A stretch of 8,634 nt of DNA, taken from the NCBI GenBank assembly GCA_018268695.1, contig JAFDWD010000200.1, positions 1-8,634 on the forward strand, in the 5' to 3' direction. Made by a program: the position numbers and the translations under genes. Origin of the DNA: Actinomycetota bacterium (GTDB taxonomy: Bacteria > Actinomycetota > Thermoleophilia > Solirubrobacterales > 70-9). The notes below the pieces were generated by a model, which was not told the DNA's origin, ran no database searches, and saw only the letters and a program-made list of their open reading frames with translations. This document shows, one piece after another, positions 6,350 through 8,634 of this stretch; positions within the stretch are counted from its first letter, which is position 1, and every line of letters begins with the position of its first letter.

Positions 6350-6475
6350 TCCTGTTCCGGTTATTCCGCAGGGCGTTTTGAAATACTTAACGCTCGGTCC
6401 CGCTCCTCCCCCCGGACACCTGGCGCCGGCCCGAGTTCCCCTTCGTCCCCGCCCCACCCAAAAGGAGGCCATTCA
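6350..6475 (+). promoter_or_regulatory. Promoter and leader region of the winged-helix regulator, with strong RBS
   Basis: Bases 6372-6390 are strikingly AT-rich (TTTTGAAATACTTAA) for this genome and are the best place for the promoter of the gene at 6476, about 90 bases ahead of it; AATACT (6382-6387) is a possible -10, without a clear -35. AAAAGGAGG (6460-6468) is an almost perfect Shine-Dalgarno sequence, seven bases before the ATG, the strongest in the window. The rest of the leader is C-rich. On the other side, 6245-6331 shows only a small hairpin (CCGCT/AGCGG, 6299-6311). Confidence 0.45.
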
Positions 6476-7066
6476 ATGGCTCAAACTCGAACGACCCCCG
6501 AGGGAATCACCCAGCAGTTGGCCAAGGCGCTCGCCCACCCGCTCCGGGTGCGCATCCTGACCTCGCTGAACCGGGGGATCTCCAGCCCCAACCAACTCGC
6601 CCAAGAACTCGACGAGCCACTCGGCAACGTCAGCTACCACGTCAAAACGCTGCTCGAATACGACTGCGTCGAACTGGTGAAAACGGAGCCGCGCCGCGGC
6701 GCCGTCGAGCATTTCTACCGCGCCACCGAGCGTGCCTTCTTCAGCGACGCCGACTGGGCCAAGATCCCGGCCTCGGCCCGCAAGGGCATCGACGGTGTGA
6801 TCCTCGAGGCGATCGGCCAGGACGCCACCGCCGCAATGATCGAGGGCACGATCGACTCGCGCACCGACACGCACATCTCCCGCACCCCGCTGAACCTCGA
6901 CGAGGCCGGCTGGAAGCAGCTCTCGAAGCTGCTGGCGGAGACGCTCGAGTCGGCGATGAAGATCGGCGAGGAGTCCGCGACCCGGCTCGCCGACGACGGC
7001 GCCCAGGGCATCAGCACGAGCCTCTCCCTGCTGCATTTCGAGGTCCCGGCCAAAGAGGCCAAGTAG
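6476..7066 (+). CDS. ArsR-like winged-helix transcriptional regulator
   Basis: A 196-residue DNA-binding protein. Residues 12-86 form a winged helix: LAKALAHPLRVRILTSL (15-31) is the opening helix of ArsR/HTH_20-type regulators, SSPNQLAQELDEPLGNVSYHVKTL (36-59) carries the turn and recognition helix, and VELVKTEPRRGAVEHFYRATE (65-85) is the wing. The C-terminal part (90-196) is mainly helical and has no metal-binding Cys cluster, so metal sensing is unlikely; it may bind a ligand or mediate dimerisation. The start is fixed by the strong ribosome binding site; the frame is open far upstream but only as shadow of the kinase and cpaB genes. It is divergent from the pilus operon and so a candidate regulator of it or of itself. 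It converges with the next gene with 13 bases between stops. Confidence 0.88.
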   Translation: MAQTRTTPEGITQQLAKALAHPLRVRILTSLNRGISSPNQLAQELDEPLGNVSYHVKTLLEYDCVELVKTEPRRGAVEHFYRATERAFFSDADWAKIPASARKGIDGVILEAIGQDATAAMIEGTIDSRTDTHISRTPLNLDEAGWKQLSKLLAETLESAMKIGEESATRLADDGAQGISTSLSLLHFEVPAKEAK

Positions 7067-7079
7067 TCCGCAGCTCGTG

Positions 7080-7829
7080 TCAGGTGGCCGGCGAACCTGG
7101 GTGGGCGCCGGCCATCGACAGCTCCGCCACCCGGGCGGAGAAGAGGCGCCATCGGCGCTCGTTTTCGTGGACCAGGGTCGCCGATTCGGTGAGCAGGTCG
7201 GCGGCCCGGTCGATCAGCTCCGAGGCCGAGAGCAGGTAGGCGGGCGCGATCCGCGCGCCGGCGAGATCCTGGCGCAGGCTCGGCGGCGAGAAATCGACCT
7301 GAGCGAGGAGATCCAGAGCCCTCGTCAGCAGGCGCGCGATCATCGTCTGCATGCCCGCGGCCAGGGAGTCGTTGACGACGATCTGGTGACGCTCTCCCAG
7401 CACATCCGCAAGCGCCGGGTAGGCGACCAGCGCGCCGAGCACCTGCCAGGACTGCTCCATCGCCCCGGCCAGCCAGGCCCCGGTGCCCTCGACGGCCTCC
7501 GCGAGCGACCGCAGCTCCTCCCGTAGGCGCGCCAGCTCGGCGGGCTCCTCGCCCCCTTCCATGAAGAGGACGCCGTTGGCGGCGACCAGGCCCGGCGCGT
7601 TCAGATCGTCGGCCCCCGCATACGGATTCGGCATCGAGCCCTCGACGGGCCGCGTCACGCTCCAATGCGCCGCCAGCGCCTTCAGCGCCCTCGAGTGCGC
7701 CTCCAGGGCGACCGCGTCCCGCAGCGGCGACTGCGCGTAGAACTGCTCGTGCTGGTGGTGCGACCGCGCCAAGTTCGCGATCACGGCCAATAGCTCTGGC
7801 GGTGGCGTCTGGGTGCCCGGATCGGTCAT
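7080..7829 (-). CDS. Helical protein of unknown function
   Basis: A 249-residue protein that I do not recognise. It looks almost wholly alpha-helical and soluble, without signal peptide or membrane segment. Notable are a His-rich patch ARSHHQHEQFYA (21-32) with later His45 and His55, a short loop SMPNPYAGADDLNAPG (65-80), an acidic amphipathic helix EEPAELARLREELRSLAEAVE (94-114) and several helices to the end. The HH.HE motif could bind metal, but the spacing does not match a family known to me. The ATG at 7829 is preferred; an in-frame GTG at 7880 would add 17 residues and shorten the gap to the response regulator gene from 70 to 19 bases. Both genes point the same way, so they are probably co-transcribed. 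Confidence 0.75.
   Translation of the reverse strand: MTDPGTQTPPPELLAVIANLARSHHQHEQFYAQSPLRDAVALEAHSRALKALAAHWSVTRPVEGSMPNPYAGADDLNAPGLVAANGVLFMEGGEEPAELARLREELRSLAEAVEGTGAWLAGAMEQSWQVLGALVAYPALADVLGERHQIVVNDSLAAGMQTMIARLLTRALDLLAQVDFSPPSLRQDLAGARIAPAYLLSASELIDRAADLLTESATLVHENERRWRLFSARVAELSMAGAHPGSPAT
7085..7114 (+). terminator. Hairpin after the winged-helix gene, inside the end of the convergent gene
   Basis: TGGCCGGCG (7085-7093) and CGCCGGCCA (7106-7114) are perfect reverse complements around a 12-base loop. The stem starts 18 bases beyond the stop at 7066 and so is well placed to end that transcript, but no T-run follows. It also encodes part of the last residues of the minus-strand gene, so the sequence does double duty if it is a real terminator. 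Confidence 0.4.
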
Positions 7830-7899
7830 CTCGCCAGCGTCCCCCAGGAACCGCGCGTCGGGATCGGTGCATGTCCACACGCCGACCTGCGGCTCGGCG

Positions 7900-8616
7900 C
7901 TATCCCTCCACCAATCGGTAGCCGATCCCCCAGCAGTTGATCACGTACTTGTGGTCCTCGGGGTCGAGTTTGCGACGCAGGCGGGAGGCGTGGGAATCCA
8001 GGGTGCGGGTGCGGCCGGCGGGGGCCTTGAAGCCCCAGACGTCGCGGAGGAGTTCGTCCTTGCTGAAGACGCGGGTCGGGTCGGAGGCGAGGACGCGCAT
8101 CAGGGTGAACTCTTTCTTCGCCAGATGGACCTCGCGGTCGCCCACTTTGACCTGGCGACGGGACGGGTCGATCAGGATCTCCCCCACCCGGACCGGGCCG
8201 TCGTGGCGGCTGTGGCGGCGGCGCAGGACCGCCTCGATGCGCGCGCGCAACTCGTCGTAGGCGAACGGCTTCTGGACGTAGTCATCGGCGCCGAGGTCGA
8301 GCCCGCGGACTCGGTCGACGGTGGCGCCGCGCCCGGTGAGGACGATGATCGGCAGGTGCGGGTTGAAGCGGGCGTCGACCCCGTCGGAGCCGCGGATCTC
8401 GCGCAGGACGTCGAGCCCGGAGGCGTCCGGCAGCGCCAGATCCAGCAGCAGCAGGTCGGGGTGGTTGTAGCGACAGAGGCGCAGCGCGTCGGTTGCCGTC
8501 GGCGCCGGCAGGACCTCGTAGCGGTCCGCCATCAGGTGCTCGCAGAGCAGGTCGAGGGTGGCATCGTCGTCCTCGCAGACGACGATCGTGGCGATCTCTT
8601 CTCGTTCAGGCAACAT
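7900..8616 (-). CDS. OmpR/PhoB-family response regulator
   Basis: A 238-residue two-component response regulator. The receiver domain (about 10-130) has the acidic pocket Glu15-Asp16-Asp17, phosphoacceptor Asp59 in LLLLDLALPD (55-64), Thr94 in VLTG and Lys116 in QKPF. The output domain (about 141-237) is a winged helix of the OmpR type, with LAKKEFTLMRVLASDPTRVF (165-184), a recognition-helix region RTRTLDSHASRLRRKL (202-217) and a closing INCWGIGYRLVEG (226-238). All phosphorylation residues are intact. The start ATG at 8616 is preceded by a moderate AGGCGG sequence. No kinase gene adjoins it directly; the kinase at 5444-6244 is the nearest. The unknown helical gene follows on the same strand. 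Confidence 0.95.
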   Translation of the reverse strand: MLPEREEIATIVVCEDDDATLDLLCEHLMADRYEVLPAPTATDALRLCRYNHPDLLLLDLALPDASGLDVLREIRGSDGVDARFNPHLPIIVLTGRGATVDRVRGLDLGADDYVQKPFAYDELRARIEAVLRRRHSRHDGPVRVGEILIDPSRRQVKVGDREVHLAKKEFTLMRVLASDPTRVFSKDELLRDVWGFKAPAGRTRTLDSHASRLRRKLDPEDHKYVINCWGIGYRLVEG

Positions 8617-8634
8617 GCCCGCCTAAGGGCTGGG

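Noticed and set aside
5123..6475. Long upstream extension of the winged-helix gene in the same frame
   Set aside because: It is antisense to cpaB and the kinase, and the near-perfect ribosome binding site at 6460-6468 fixes the start at 6476.
6715..7878. A 387-codon minus-strand open frame spanning the regulator end and the helical gene
   Set aside because: Arg/Gly/Ala-rich translation crossing a convergent junction; the alternative frame 7080-7829 has a protein-like composition.

Overview
The window is very GC-rich, with G/C-ending codons, short intergenic gaps and GTG/TTG starts. Gene content is a Tad/Flp-type pilus assembly operon without a secretin, an OmpR-type response regulator and membrane proteins of unknown role. 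This fits a high-GC actinomycetote; the overall look (tad genes coupled to a histidine kinase) would suit the Thermoleophilia/Solirubrobacterales, but that placement is inference from style and not from a marker gene.

Layout. (1) 1-152 is a divergent promoter region: a minus-strand gene appears to begin at base 3 and run out of the window, and a long imperfect hairpin sits at 48-91. (2) 153-1916 (+) holds two tandem paralogous membrane-anchored proteins of about 290 residues, resembling DUF3137-type proteins. (3) 1917-2048 is a convergent intergenic region with two inverted repeats, one of them a strong hairpin of about 20 bp. (4) 2049-6244 (-) is a five-gene operon read right to left: sensor histidine kinase, CpaB/RcpC-like SAF protein, TadA/CpaF ATPase, TadB-like and TadC-like membrane platform proteins. 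Every junction in this operon is a 4- or 3-base stop/start overlap, so the kinase is translationally coupled to the pilus machine. (5) 6245-6475 is a 231-bp divergent control region with an 18-bp imperfect palindrome. (6) 6476-7066 (+) is an ArsR-like winged-helix regulator with a near-perfect Shine-Dalgarno sequence. (7) 7080-7829 (-) is an all-helical protein of unknown function. (8) 7900-8616 (-) is an OmpR/PhoB response regulator, transcribed towards gene 7.

How the genes may work together. TadA would power assembly of a pilus or secretion filament through the TadB/TadC inner-membrane platform, with CpaB as an envelope-associated partner. The kinase at the head of the operon and the response regulator 1.7 kb away could form a two-component pair controlling pilus production, and the winged-helix regulator between them faces the operon promoter. 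No Flp pilin, prepilin peptidase, TadZ/CpaE or pseudopilin gene lies in the window, so the set is incomplete here and may continue elsewhere in the genome. The two tandem membrane proteins have no evident link to the pilus genes. No tRNA, rRNA, CRISPR array, transposase or phage gene was seen.
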